Below, one piece after another: positions 25,312 through 38,098 of a stretch of DNA of 64,000 bases (position 1 is the stretch's first letter; every line of letters begins with the position of its first letter). The notes below the pieces were generated by a model. That model was given only the letters and a program-made list of their open reading frames with translations. It made no database searches and had not been told where the DNA came from. The position numbers and the translations under genes were made by a program. Source of the stretch: Streptomyces sp. ISL-36 (lineage in GTDB: Bacteria > Actinomycetota > Actinomycetes > Streptomycetales > Streptomycetaceae). The DNA lies in assembly GCF_018614205.1 (NCBI RefSeq), contig NZ_JAGGOS010000046.1:62001-126000 (forward strand), written 5' to 3'.

Positions 25312-27471
25312 GTGCGTGCTGACACGAACCAGCTGACCACCAGCGCGTTCGACCTTCCCGACCACCTGGCTCCCAAGGCGGACCCGATGCTGATCGCCGG
25401 GGACGAGGAGCACTTCGCGGCCGTCGCGGAGAGCCTCGACCAGACGATCGCCGAGCTGTCCGACCGTCTCGACGATGTGCGCAGGGCGCCCGGCGGCGTC
25501 GGCCGGGAGGCGTTGGAGCGGGACACGGAGATCCACCGGCTGACCGGCCGGCTGCGCGCCTTGCGTCGCTTCGGTCTGGATCTGTGCCTGGGACACATCG
25601 TCGCCGCCGACGGCACCGGACCCGTGTACATCGGACGGCTCGGCCTGACCGACAGCGCGGGGCGTCGGCTGCTGCTCGACTGGCGTTCCCCCGCGGCCGA
25701 GCCGTTCTTCGCGGCGACCCACGCCAACCCGATGGGCCTGGCCAGCCGCCGCAGGTACCGCTGGACCCGCGGCCGGATCAGCGACTACTGGGACGAGGTG
25801 TTCACCGCCGACGGGCTGGAACGGCACGCGGCGCTCGACGACCAGTCCGCCTTCATCGCCAGCCTGGGCAGCAACCGGTCGGCCCGGATGCGCGACGTGC
25901 TCGCCACCATCCAGGCCGACCAGGACGCCATCATCCGGGCGGGGTCCCGCGGCGCTCTCGTCGTCGACGGCGGTCCGGGTACGGGGAAGACCGTCGTCGC
26001 GCTGCACCGCTCCGCCCACCTCCTCTACTCCGACCCTCGCCTCGGTCACCGCCGGGGCGGCGTGCTGTTCGTGGGCCCGCACCAGCCCTACCTGGCCTAC
26101 GTCGAAGACGTCCTCCCCAGCCTGGGAGAGGAGGGCGTGCAGACCTGCACCGTGCGGGACCTCGTCGCCGAGGGAGCCGCAGCGGCGATCGAGTCCGACC
26201 CGGACGTGGCCCGTCTGAAGTCCTCCGCGGACATGGTGAAGGCGATCGAGAAGGCCGTGAGGTTCTACGAGGCGCCGCCCACCGAGGGGATGACGGTCAC
26301 GACCTCCTGGTCCGACATCTGGCTGAGCGCCGACGACTGGGCCGAGGCGTTCGAAGCTCCGGAACCGGGCACTCCGCACAACGAGGCGCGCGACCAGATC
26401 TGGGAGGCGCTGGTCACGATCCTGCTGGACAAGTACGACGGCGACGTCTCGCCGGAGCTGCTGCGCAGGTCACTGCTGCACGACGACGAGCTGACCGGGG
26501 CACTCAACAGCGCGTGGCCGCTGCTCGAAGCGGCCGACCTCGTCGGCGACCTGTGGTCCGTACCCGCCTATCTGCGGATGTGCGCTCCCTGGCTCGGCCC
26601 CGACGACGTACGGAAGCTGCGGCGCGCGGACGCCCAGGCCTGGACGGTGTCCGACCTGCCGCTCCTGGACGCGGCCCGGCAGCGGCTCGGCGACCCGGGG
26701 GCGTCCCTGCGCAAGCGTCGGCACGAGGCCTCCGTTGCCGCCGAGCGCGAGCGCATGGCCGGTGTCATCGACAGCGTGGTCGCGGCCGACGACGACGGTG
26801 AGGGCGCGGTGACGATGCTGCGCGGCCGGGACCTGCAGGACAGCCTGATCGACGAGACCGCACTGCCCCGCACCGACCGGGAGCCTCTCGCCGGTCCGTT
26901 CGCGCACATCGTCGTGGACGAGGCTCAGGAACTGACCGACGCGGAGTGGCAGATGCTGCTGCTCCGCTGCCCGTCCCGGAGCTTCACCATCGTCGGGGAC
27001 CGCGCCCAGGCCCGGCACGGGTTCACGGAGTCGTGGCGGGAACGGCTCGAGCGGATCGGGCTCGACCGGATCGAGGTGGCCTCGCTCGGCATCAACTACC
27101 GCACGCCGGAAGAGGTCATGGCGGAGGCCGAGCCGGTCGTCCGGGCCGTGCTCCCGGACGCCAATGTGCCGACCTCCATCCGCAGCAGTGGCATCCCGGT
27201 GGTCCACGGATCCGTCGCGGACCTCGACTCCGTCCTCGACACCTGGCTCGCGGCGCACGCCGACGGGATCGCCTGCGTCATCGGCGATCCCACGTTCCGG
27301 GCGACGCCCCGCGTCCGGTCGCTGACCCCGGAGCTGTCGAAGGGGCTCGAGTTCGACCTGGTCGTCCTCGTCGACCCGGAGTCGTTCGGCACGGGCGTCG
27401 AAGGAGCGGTCGACCGCTATGTGGCGATGACCCGAGCCACCCAGCAGCTCGTCGTCCTCACGAGTCCCTGA
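25312..27471 (+). CDS. helR: HelR-type RNA polymerase-recycling ATPase (rifamycin protection)
   Basis: 719-residue superfamily 1 helicase-like protein of the HelD/HelR group, which dislodges stalled RNA polymerase and, for HelR, removes rifamycins. N-terminal coiled-coil arm (HFAAVAESLDQTIAELSDRL), Walker A DGGPGTGKTVVALHRSAHL, an insertion of about 300 residues, an acidic patch VVAADDDGEGAV, Walker B IVVDEAQELTDAEWQML, GDRAQARHG, NYRTPEEVMAEAE and C-terminal VAMTRATQQLVV. GTG 25312 has GGGAG upstream; the longer open frame is non-homologous. An upstream RAE supports HelR rather than generic HelD. The 3' end overlaps the EamA gene by 14 bp tail to tail. Confidence 0.88.
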   Translation: MRADTNQLTTSAFDLPDHLAPKADPMLIAGDEEHFAAVAESLDQTIAELSDRLDDVRRAPGGVGREALERDTEIHRLTGRLRALRRFGLDLCLGHIVAADGTGPVYIGRLGLTDSAGRRLLLDWRSPAAEPFFAATHANPMGLASRRRYRWTRGRISDYWDEVFTADGLERHAALDDQSAFIASLGSNRSARMRDVLATIQADQDAIIRAGSRGALVVDGGPGTGKTVVALHRSAHLLYSDPRLGHRRGGVLFVGPHQPYLAYVEDVLPSLGEEGVQTCTVRDLVAEGAAAAIESDPDVARLKSSADMVKAIEKAVRFYEAPPTEGMTVTTSWSDIWLSADDWAEAFEAPEPGTPHNEARDQIWEALVTILLDKYDGDVSPELLRRSLLHDDELTGALNSAWPLLEAADLVGDLWSVPAYLRMCAPWLGPDDVRKLRRADAQAWTVSDLPLLDAARQRLGDPGASLRKRRHEASVAAERERMAGVIDSVVAADDDGEGAVTMLRGRDLQDSLIDETALPRTDREPLAGPFAHIVVDEAQELTDAEWQMLLLRCPSRSFTIVGDRAQARHGFTESWRERLERIGLDRIEVASLGINYRTPEEVMAEAEPVVRAVLPDANVPTSIRSSGIPVVHGSVADLDSVLDTWLAAHADGIACVIGDPTFRATPRVRSLTPELSKGLEFDLVVLVDPESFGTGVEGAVDRYVAMTRATQQLVVLTSP

Positions 27472-28408
27472 CGTCGGCGTCCCGCGCGGGCCGGGTCGCG
27501 CCCCTGACCTGGGTGCGGACCGCGCCCATGCTCGCCGCGACGACCAGCGCGATGGCGAGCGCGTCGGTGACGCCCAGGGCCTGGTGGAGGACGAGGAATC
27601 CGGCGGTCGCGGCGATGGCCGGTTCGAGGCTCATCAGGATCGCGAAGGTGGGTGCGGGGAGGCGGCGCAGGGCGAGGAGTTCGAGGGTGTACGGGAGGAC
27701 GGAGGACATCAGGGCGACGGCGAGGCCGAGGCCGATCGTCGACGGTACGAGGAGCTTGTCGCCGGCCTCCACGATGCCGAAGGGCAGGCTGAGGACGGCG
27801 CCGAAGGCCATGGCGAGCGCCAGTCCGTCCGCCTGAGGGAAGCGGCGGCCGGTGCGGGCGGAGAAGACGATGTACGTCGCCCACATCGCGCCCGCGGCGA
27901 GCGCGAAGGCGGCGCCCACCGGGTCGAGCCGGTCGAAGCCGCCGCCGCTGAGCAGGACGACACCGCCGAGGGCGAGCCCGGCCCAGAGGAGATTCATCAG
28001 CCGGCGGGAGGCGATCACCGAGAGGATCAGCGGGCCGAGGACCTCCAGGGTCACCGCCGCGCCGAGCGGGATCCGGTCGGCGGCCTGGTAGAAGAGGATG
28101 TTCATGCCCGCCATGGCGGCGCCGAAGGCGAGGACGGTGCCCCAGTCGGCGCGGCCGTAGCCGCGGACCTTGGGGCGGCAGACGATCAGCAGGACGGCCG
28201 CGGCGAGCACCAGCCGCAGGGTGACGACGCCGAGTGCGCCCGCGCGGGGCATGAGCAGGACGGCGACGGCGGAGCCGAACTGCACGGAGAGGCCACCGGC
28301 GACGACGAGGGCGACGGGGCCGAGGCGCGTCGCGCGGGTGGGGCCGCCGGGTGCCGCCGCCGCTTCGGGCACGGAGACGGCGGCGATGTCCTTGACCGGG
28401 CTGTCCAC
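27458..28408 (-). CDS. EamA/DMT-family exporter (RhtA-like)
   Basis: 316-residue membrane protein with two EamA repeats and about ten helices (for example PVALVVAGGLSVQFGSAVAV, GVVTLRLVLAAAVLLIVC, TLEVLGPLILSVIA, FAILMSLEPAIAATAGFLVL). The pattern resembles RhtA-type amino-acid/metabolite exporters. GTG 28408 has AGGGAG upstream. Divergent from a LysR regulator, the usual arrangement for a LysR-controlled exporter. Confidence 0.9.
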   Translation of the reverse strand: MDSPVKDIAAVSVPEAAAAPGGPTRATRLGPVALVVAGGLSVQFGSAVAVLLMPRAGALGVVTLRLVLAAAVLLIVCRPKVRGYGRADWGTVLAFGAAMAGMNILFYQAADRIPLGAAVTLEVLGPLILSVIASRRLMNLLWAGLALGGVVLLSGGGFDRLDPVGAAFALAAGAMWATYIVFSARTGRRFPQADGLALAMAFGAVLSLPFGIVEAGDKLLVPSTIGLGLAVALMSSVLPYTLELLALRRLPAPTFAILMSLEPAIAATAGFLVLHQALGVTDALAIALVVAASMGAVRTQVRGATRPARDADVRDS

Positions 28409-28437
28409 CGGCTCACTCCCTTGCGTGGTTCAACAGA

Positions 28438-28454
28438 CTGGACTCTCGGTCCAG
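28438..28454. promoter_or_regulatory. Palindrome over the EamA promoter
   Basis: CTGGAC-N5-GTCCAG (17 bp, perfect arms) lies next to a TATCCT -10-like box (28453-28458, minus strand) in the EamA/LysR divergent gap. A LysR-binding or other operator role is likely but unproven. Confidence 0.5.
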
Positions 28455-28549
28455 GATAGTGCACTCGTCAAACGGACTCCGACTCTCACGCTACGAGCGC
28501 CCGCGCGGCACGTGAAATGCCGATTGGGCTGCGCTTATGCTCCGGACGC

Positions 28550-29407
28550 ATGGGCATCGAGCTGCGTCACCTCCGCTGCTTCCTCGCGATCGCCGAGGAG
28601 GGCAATGTGACCAGGGCCGCGGCCCGGCTCCATCTCACCCAGCCCGCCGTCTCCCGTACGCTCGCCGCCCTGGAGAAACACCTCGGCGTCCGGCTCGTCG
28701 ACCGCTCCACCCACCACCTCGCCCTCACCGCCGAAGGCCGCGCCTTCCACGACCGGGCAGCGGCGGCGGTCACCGCCTTCGACACCGCTCTCGACCCGGA
28801 ACGGCTGCGTCACCGGCCGCTGCGGCTGGGCCACGCGTGGTCGGCGCTCGGCCCGTACACCACTCCCCTGCTACGGCGCTGGCAGCGCGAGCACCCCGAG
28901 ACCCCGCTGGAGCTCCTGCGCGTCGACGACCGCACGGCGGGCCTCCTCCGGGGCGAGGTGGACGCGGCGCTGCTCCGCGGGCCGGTGGACGCACCGGGCC
29001 TGGCGACGGCGGAGCTGGCGACCGAGACCCGGGTCGCCGCCGTGCCCGCGGACAGCCCGCTCGGCGGCCGGCCGGCGCTGCTGCTCGCGGACCTCGCCGG
29101 CGAGAGGGTCGTCCTCAACACCGTCTCCGGCACGACGACCCTCGACCTCTGGCCGCCGGCCCACCGCCCGGCCGGCACGCTGACCGTCGCCAACACCGAC
29201 GACTGGCTCACCGCGATCGCGGCGGGCCGCGGCGTCGGCGTCTCCTCCGCCTCCACGGCCGCGATGCACCCCCACCCGGGCGTGACCTACCGCCCGCTGA
29301 CGGACGCACCCCCGGTCCATGTGGTCCTCGCCTGGCGGGACGCCTCCCCGCACCCGGCGGTCGGGGCGCTGGTGGCGCTGGCGCACGAGATCACCCGAGA
29401 GGCGTGA
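28550..29407 (+). CDS. LysR-family transcriptional regulator
   Basis: 285-residue regulator. Winged HTH at the N-terminus (LRHLRCFLAIAEEGNVTRAA, LHLTQPAVSRTLAALEKHLG, VRLVDRSTHHLALTAEG), followed by a substrate-binding effector domain. ATG 28550 was chosen over 28517 because MGIELRHLRCFL is the family start. A TATGCT box ends 8 nt before the ATG, so a near-leaderless transcript is possible. Likely controls the divergent exporter. Confidence 0.92.
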   Translation: MGIELRHLRCFLAIAEEGNVTRAAARLHLTQPAVSRTLAALEKHLGVRLVDRSTHHLALTAEGRAFHDRAAAAVTAFDTALDPERLRHRPLRLGHAWSALGPYTTPLLRRWQREHPETPLELLRVDDRTAGLLRGEVDAALLRGPVDAPGLATAELATETRVAAVPADSPLGGRPALLLADLAGERVVLNTVSGTTTLDLWPPAHRPAGTLTVANTDDWLTAIAAGRGVGVSSASTAAMHPHPGVTYRPLTDAPPVHVVLAWRDASPHPAVGALVALAHEITREA

Positions 29408-29433
29408 GCCGGGCCCGAACGCCGCACCGCTCG

Positions 29434-30027
29434 CTACACCGGCACCCCCTCCCCGGCCGGGAACGGCGCCCCGTGCCCCGGGACGATGACGTCCGCCGCC
29501 GCCAGGACCCGCAGGCGCGAGGCGCGCAGCGTCTCGCGGTCGGGGGCCACCGGGTCGTCGGCCGGGCCGTCCGGACGCCACCAGAGGTCACCGGCGAAGG
29601 CGACCACGCCGTCCGCCGTGCCGGCGAGGAGCGTGATGTCCTCGGCGCTGTGGCCCGGCGTACGGATCAGGCGCAGGGACGGGGTGAGTTCGTGGCCCTC
29701 CGCGTCCCGGTCGGTCCACTGGTCGTTGCGGTACTCCGCCTTGTGGTCGTGGATCCGCGCCCGGCCGAACAGGCCGACGTTCAGGGTGTTGTCGGGGTGG
29801 TGGTGGCTGAGGACGACGTCGGTGATGTCGTCGGGTCCGAGGCCGAGCGCCAGGAGCGGGCCGAGGATGCGGTCGCGGTGGGCCACCATGCCCGGGTCGA
29901 CGATCACATGCCGGTCGCCGTCGCAGACGTACGAGACGGTGGCGGCGACGCCGGGCCCGGTGGAGAGGGTGTAACCGGTGGTCAGGACGGTGTGTCGGGC
30001 GCTGGTGCCGAGCGGCTTCTCTGTCAT
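29434..30027 (-). CDS. Metallo-beta-lactamase-fold hydrolase
   Basis: 197-residue MBL-fold protein. Metal ligands: SHHHPDNTLNVGLF, with the usual H-x-H-x-D-H ending in Asn instead of His, then RTPGHSAEDITLL, FAGDLWW and VPGHGAPFP. The D-H to D-N change would remove one zinc-2 ligand, as in some mononuclear members. ATG 30027 has GGAG upstream. Divergent from the GlxA-type regulator. Confidence 0.85.
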   Translation of the reverse strand: MTEKPLGTSARHTVLTTGYTLSTGPGVAATVSYVCDGDRHVIVDPGMVAHRDRILGPLLALGLGPDDITDVVLSHHHPDNTLNVGLFGRARIHDHKAEYRNDQWTDRDAEGHELTPSLRLIRTPGHSAEDITLLAGTADGVVAFAGDLWWRPDGPADDPVAPDRETLRASRLRVLAAADVIVPGHGAPFPAGEGVPV

Positions 30028-30109
30028 GGCTCCACCCTCGCCGGATCGGCGGCCCGTCACGAGTGGCCGTACTGCCACCGATCGCGGGTTTTGTGCCACA
30101 CTCCGCGCC

Positions 30110-31060
30110 ATGGGGTTCCTGAACGTCGTCGCCTACGTCCCGCCCCGGGTCGGCATGCTCGCCGTCGGACTCGTCGCCGAGGTCTTCGGGGCCCCTCCCG
30201 CAGGGCTGCCCCGCTTCGACTTCGCGCTCTGCTCCGAACGGCCCGGCCAGGTCCCCACCGACCTCGGTGTGCCGCTGGCCGTCGAGCACGGGCTCGACCG
30301 GATCGCCACCGCCGATCTCGTACTGGCCCTTCCCTGGGCCGACTTCCGCACCCCGCCACCGCCCGCCGTCCTCGACGCCCTGCGCGCCGCGCACGCGCGC
30401 GGGGCGGTGGTCGGGGCGCACTGTGTCGGTACGTTCGCGCTCGCCGCGGCGGGGCTGCTCGACGGGCTGCGGGCCACCACCCACTGGCGGTTCGCCGCAC
30501 TGCTCGCCGGGCGGCACCCGTCCGTGACCGTCGAGCCGGACGCCCTGTACGTCGACGAGGGCCGGATCCTCACGGGCGCGGGCGCGGCCGCCGGTTTCGA
30601 CCTCTGCCTGCATCTGCTGCGCCGGGAGTACGGTGCCGCCGCCGCCAACGCCGTCGCCCGCGACCTCGTCCTGCCGCCGCACCGCGACGGCGGGCAGGCG
30701 CAGTACCTGGCCGCCCCCGTTCCCGAGGACGGCGAGGACGAGCGGCTCGCGGGGGTGCTGGCCTGGGCGCGGGAGCACCTCCACGAGCCGCTTCCGGTCG
30801 CCGAGTTGGCGCGGCGCGCGCTGATGAGCCGCCGTTCCTTCGCCCGCCGCTTCGCCGCCGCGACGGGTACGACGCCCCACGCGTGGGTGCTCGGTCTGCG
30901 GCTCGGCCGGGCGGAGGAGCTGCTGGAGACAACAGACCTGCCGGTCGAGGAGATCGCCCGCCTGGTCGGTTACGGCAGCGCGGCCGTCCTGCGCGAACAG
31001 TTCGTCCGCCGCAGGGGCGTGCCGCCCCGGACGTACCGGCGCACGTTCACGAGGACGTGA
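30110..31060 (+). CDS. GlxA-family regulator (DJ-1/PfpI + AraC HTH)
   Basis: 316-residue regulator. Residues about 1-190 form a DJ-1/PfpI-like domain with the nucleophile-elbow-like Cys in VVGAHCVGTFALAAAGLLDG; residues about 210-316 hold two AraC HTH motifs (PLPVAELARRALMSRRSFAR, DLPVEEIARLVGYGSAAVLR). GlxA-type proteins respond to small metabolites; the divergent MBL hydrolase may be the target. ATG 30110 was chosen over the longer frame because MGFLNVVAYVPPRVGML is the domain start. Confidence 0.9.
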   Translation: MGFLNVVAYVPPRVGMLAVGLVAEVFGAPPAGLPRFDFALCSERPGQVPTDLGVPLAVEHGLDRIATADLVLALPWADFRTPPPPAVLDALRAAHARGAVVGAHCVGTFALAAAGLLDGLRATTHWRFAALLAGRHPSVTVEPDALYVDEGRILTGAGAAAGFDLCLHLLRREYGAAAANAVARDLVLPPHRDGGQAQYLAAPVPEDGEDERLAGVLAWAREHLHEPLPVAELARRALMSRRSFARRFAAATGTTPHAWVLGLRLGRAEELLETTDLPVEEIARLVGYGSAAVLREQFVRRRGVPPRTYRRTFTRT

Positions 31061-31130
31061 GCCGGTCCGTACCGAGGTCGGCGGCCGGGCGGCGGCAGCG
31101 CGTTCGCGAGGACGTGAGCCCGGACCGGGG
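31061..31130. repeat. Duplicated segment after the GlxA-type gene
   Basis: GAGGACGTGAGCC occurs at the end of the regulator gene (about 31049-31062) and again at about 31108-31119, each followed by GG(T/A)CCG-like sequence. It looks like a local duplication of the 3' end; no terminator hairpin stands out. Confidence 0.4.
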
Positions 31131-35123
<3,993 letters not shown>

Positions 35124-35167
35124 GCGTAGAAGCAGGACGTAGAAGCGGTACGAAGAAGCGGTACGAA

Positions 35168-35201
35168 GGGCCCGGCATCGGACATGGTCGATGCCGGGCC
35201 C
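35168..35201. terminator. Strong bidirectional terminator hairpin after serC
   Basis: A perfect 13-bp stem, GGGCCCGGCATCG (35168-35180) with CGATGCCGGGCCC (35189-35201) and an 8-nt loop, lies 44 bp past serC and between convergent genes. Short AAGCGGTACGAAG repeats separate it from serC. Confidence 0.85.
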
Positions 35202-35278
35202 TCGTGCGTGGTCACCCCGGCTCAGGCGCCGGCGGCGCGCACCGGCCGAACGCCGCCTCGACGGCTTCGAGGTGCTCG

Positions 35279-36265
35279 TCAGTCGCGCCGCAGGAGGCGC
35301 TTCCCGCCGAGGACGAGGGCGGTGGCGGCGCCGAGGACGATCACACCGAGGGTGAAGCTCCCCTGCTCGCCCGGGTCGCCCGTGCCGCCGGGCGCGGCCG
35401 AGCCGGACTTCGAGGGTGCGGGGGCCGGGCCGCTGCCGGCCGGGGCGCGCTCGGTCACGTCCACGCGCACGACCCGGCTCTGCTTCCCCTCCGAGCCGAA
35501 CATCAGCGCCGAGCCGTCCTTCGTGTACGTCACCGACTCGGCCTGCCCCTGGAAGGGCGCCCCCACGGACGCGCCGTCGTCGCCGAGCCGCCCGTCCTTC
35601 CATGTGTACGACGTGGCGCTGAAGTAGCCGCGCAGCACGAGCCGGTCGCCGTCCGGCGAGAACGCGCCGTCCGTCACCCAGGGGACGTCGTCGACGCGCC
35701 GGAAGACGTTCGTCCCCGCCGAAGAGAGCCGCTCGGGACCCTCGTACAGGCCTCCGGTGTCCTCGTTCTTGCTCGCGATGTAGACCCGGCCGGTCTTCGG
35801 ATGGACCATCAGAGCCTCGGCGTTGCGCGGCCCGTCGGCGTACTTCACGTCGTACTGCTTCGCCTGGACCGTCTGGTCCTTCAGCGTCCTGGGCTCGGGG
35901 AAGCGGTAGATCCAGACGTGGTCCCACGTGCCGTCGCGGTTGTCGCCGATGTCGCCGACGTAGATGTCGCCGTCCGGGCCGACCGAGATCGCCTCCATGT
36001 CGCGGGGGGTGCCGACGCCCTTCATGGTGAGCGTCGCGACCGTCTCGCCGGTACGGGAGTCGATGCCGTAGATCAGCGGCGCGTCCTGGTCGTTGTGCGT
36101 CCAGTAGACGCCGGGGTGGGCGTGGCTGGCGGCGAGGCCGCTGGACTCGGTGATCCGGGAGTCCTTGATCGTGAAGTCCCGGTCGGCCTCGGCGGCGCCG
36201 GCCGGGGCGGCGGCGCAGAGCAGGACCAGGGCCGCGGCACCGGAGGCGTACAGGAACGAGCGCAT
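35279..36265 (-). CDS. Secreted, membrane-anchored beta-propeller protein
   Basis: 328-residue exported protein. Signal peptide (FLYASGAAALVLLCAAAPAGA), then propeller-like repeats (YGIDSRTGETVATLTM, ISVGPDGDIYVGDIGDN, MVHPKTGRVYIASKNEDTGG, GAFSPDGDRLVLRGYF), a Pro/Ser/Ala-rich linker and a C-terminal membrane helix LGVIVLGAATALVLGG followed by KRLLRRD. So it is anchored with the propeller outside. Reminiscent of esterase-like/phytase propeller domains, but catalytic residues were not identified. Function unknown. Confidence 0.82.
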   Translation of the reverse strand: MRSFLYASGAAALVLLCAAAPAGAAEADRDFTIKDSRITESSGLAASHAHPGVYWTHNDQDAPLIYGIDSRTGETVATLTMKGVGTPRDMEAISVGPDGDIYVGDIGDNRDGTWDHVWIYRFPEPRTLKDQTVQAKQYDVKYADGPRNAEALMVHPKTGRVYIASKNEDTGGLYEGPERLSSAGTNVFRRVDDVPWVTDGAFSPDGDRLVLRGYFSATSYTWKDGRLGDDGASVGAPFQGQAESVTYTKDGSALMFGSEGKQSRVVRVDVTERAPAGSGPAPAPSKSGSAAPGGTGDPGEQGSFTLGVIVLGAATALVLGGKRLLRRD

Positions 36266-36295
36266 GGACCCAAGCGTGCCATGGCCGTCGGCAGG

Positions 36296-36322
36296 GCCGC
36301 CCCCGGGAAGCCCGGGGGCGGC
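36296..36322. terminator. Terminator hairpin between secreted-protein genes
   Basis: Perfect 12-bp stem GCCGCCCCCGGG/CCCGGGGGCGGC with a 3-nt AAG loop, directly downstream of the 36340-37158 gene on the minus strand. It separates the protease operon from the propeller gene. Confidence 0.8.
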
Positions 36323-36339
36323 TGTCCGTGCGGGGTGGG

Positions 36340-37158
36340 TCAGCAGCCGTCGGCCGCGGCCCGGGCCGAGGCGGCGAACTGCTTCTTCGCGGTGGGCCTG
36401 GCGGCCTTCAGCTCCGCGGCGAGGAGGTCGGCGGCCTGGCCGGCCAGCCGCTCCTCGAGGGCGGCGTCGGCCGCGTTCACCCCGGCCGCCGAGGCCGAGG
36501 CCTGGGCCGGCGCGGGGGCCTTCCGGGCCTTGGCCGTCTTGTGCGTGCGGCCCTCCAGCTCGCCGTTGCCGATGATCCCGGCGTCGTAGGGGATCTCGGA
36601 GCCCTCGCCGAGGCCGCGCCAGCGGGCGGGCTCGGGTGCGTCGCCCGGCGCGCACCGCGCCTCCTCCCACACCATGGCCATGATGTAGGAGTGTCCGGGC
36701 TCCACCCGGGGCCGCTCGTGCATGGCCATCTTGCGCGGGGCGTCGACGGCGCCGCCGGTGAACTGCCAGCCGAAGGCGTTGTAGTCCCAAGTCTTCGGCG
36801 CGGGCCTGGCCGCCCCGTCACGGGACCACAGCACCTTGTCGATCTTCAGCGTGACCTGACGGCCGATGACCCCTTCGCCGCGGTCGAGCTCCTGGCGGCT
36901 CGGCGGGATACGCCGCTCGGCGACGGCGGAGACCACGACGACGTGGTCGGCGTAGGTGACCCAGTCCACCGCGGTCGTGCTGGGCAGGTGGTCGGCCGCC
37001 TCGCCGAGGACCACGCCGTCCCCCGGTCGATGCTGTCCGACGGCCGGCCCGTTCGAGGTGGCGTTCATCAGGTTCGTGGCGGTCAGGACCGTGGCGGTGA
37101 CGGCGGCGGCGGCAACGGCCGTCGCCCCGGCGGCCGCGATACGTGTACGGCGTCTCAC
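36340..37158 (-). CDS. Exported protein of unknown function, paired with a protease
   Basis: 272-residue protein with an N-terminal basic/hydrophobic export signal (RTRIAAAGATAVAAAAVTATVL). The middle domain contains VDWVTYADHVVVVSAVAERR, VTLKIDKVLWSRDG, WDYNAFGWQF and GHSYIMAMVWEEARCAP; the C-terminus is Ala/Lys-rich and ends in Cys. I do not recognise a family. It starts 8 bp after the metalloprotease stop, so the two form an operon; a substrate, inhibitor or partner role is possible but unsupported. Confidence 0.75.
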   Translation of the reverse strand: MRRRTRIAAAGATAVAAAAVTATVLTATNLMNATSNGPAVGQHRPGDGVVLGEAADHLPSTTAVDWVTYADHVVVVSAVAERRIPPSRQELDRGEGVIGRQVTLKIDKVLWSRDGAARPAPKTWDYNAFGWQFTGGAVDAPRKMAMHERPRVEPGHSYIMAMVWEEARCAPGDAPEPARWRGLGEGSEIPYDAGIIGNGELEGRTHKTAKARKAPAPAQASASAAGVNAADAALEERLAGQAADLLAAELKAARPTAKKQFAASARAAADGC

Positions 37159-37166
37159 AGTTCCCC

Positions 37167-37832
37167 CTAGAAGACGGAGTTGATGTTGTCCCGGTTGTTG
37201 GCTCCGAGGCCGACACCGTCACCGACCGGCGTCACCATGCAGCCGAGGGCGGTGTTCGTGTTGGTGAGCCGGGGGGAGGCCTGCTGGCCGTGCACGAGTC
37301 CGATGGCGTGCCCGGTCTCGTGGCAGGAGAGACCGCGCGAGTAGTAGCCGGCGCCGCGGATACGGATGTACTGCTGGTCGCAGCCGTAGGAGCTGCCGTC
37401 CACCGCGTCGTTGCACCAGGTGACGCCGTCCGAGCTGTCGGAGAGGTTGGTCGAGCCCTCCTGGTAGACGATGTCCGTCTCGGCGTCGCCGCTGAAGACC
37501 GGCGAGGAGTCGTAGGAGATCGTCAGGTCCGTGGGCCCGTAGTCGTTGCTCATGGTGCTCTGCACGGCGGTCCGGTCGGGGGACTCCAGTTCGTACTCGC
37601 CGCCGCTGTCCATGTAGTAGCTGACGGCGGCGTTGTCGGTGCGGCAGCTGATCTGTCCGTCACCGCCGTCGGGGTCGTTGTGACACGTCCCCGTGTTGTT
37701 CGCGGTGGGGTGGATGTTGTCGGTCACGGCGGCCCAGGCCACACCGGCACCGATCCCGATCGTCACCGCGACGGCGAAGGTGCCCCATCTCGCGGCGCGG
37801 CGGCGGTTCCTTCTCTCCGTGGCTATCTGCAC
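37167..37832 (-). CDS. Small secreted metzincin-like zinc metalloprotease
   Basis: 221-residue exported protease candidate. Signal anchor (WGTFAVAVTIGIGAGVAWAAV), then a short catalytic domain with a perfect metzincin motif HETGHAIGLVH (within LSCHETGHAIGLVHGQQ) and a downstream Met in LGCMVTPVG that could form the Met-turn. Six Cys residues suggest disulfides. It is much shorter than snapalysin-type enzymes but the motif is intact. GTG 37832 was chosen (AAGGGGAAC upstream); ATG 37862 is an alternative. Confidence 0.82.
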   Translation of the reverse strand: MQIATERRNRRRAARWGTFAVAVTIGIGAGVAWAAVTDNIHPTANNTGTCHNDPDGGDGQISCRTDNAAVSYYMDSGGEYELESPDRTAVQSTMSNDYGPTDLTISYDSSPVFSGDAETDIVYQEGSTNLSDSSDGVTWCNDAVDGSSYGCDQQYIRIRGAGYYSRGLSCHETGHAIGLVHGQQASPRLTNTNTALGCMVTPVGDGVGLGANNRDNINSVF

Positions 37833-38098
37833 GGTTCCCCTTCTTCGTGCTGTCAGTGTCACTTCGGTGATCTGTGTTGCACGCGGGAGAGAGTAGCCCT
37901 TTCTTCACGCTCGAAGGCGAGCAATTTCCTTACTGCGAAAGGGAGTTGGGCGAAGAGGGCGGAAATCCCGAGAAGGGTCGAGCTTGACCCGACATGGTGC
38001 GCTCTGCGCGGCGAGGGGCGGGAACACTCCGCCTCACCTCTGCACCGTGTCGGGGATCACGTCGCAGCCCGCCACCACCGTCGGTGATGATGGTCGCC

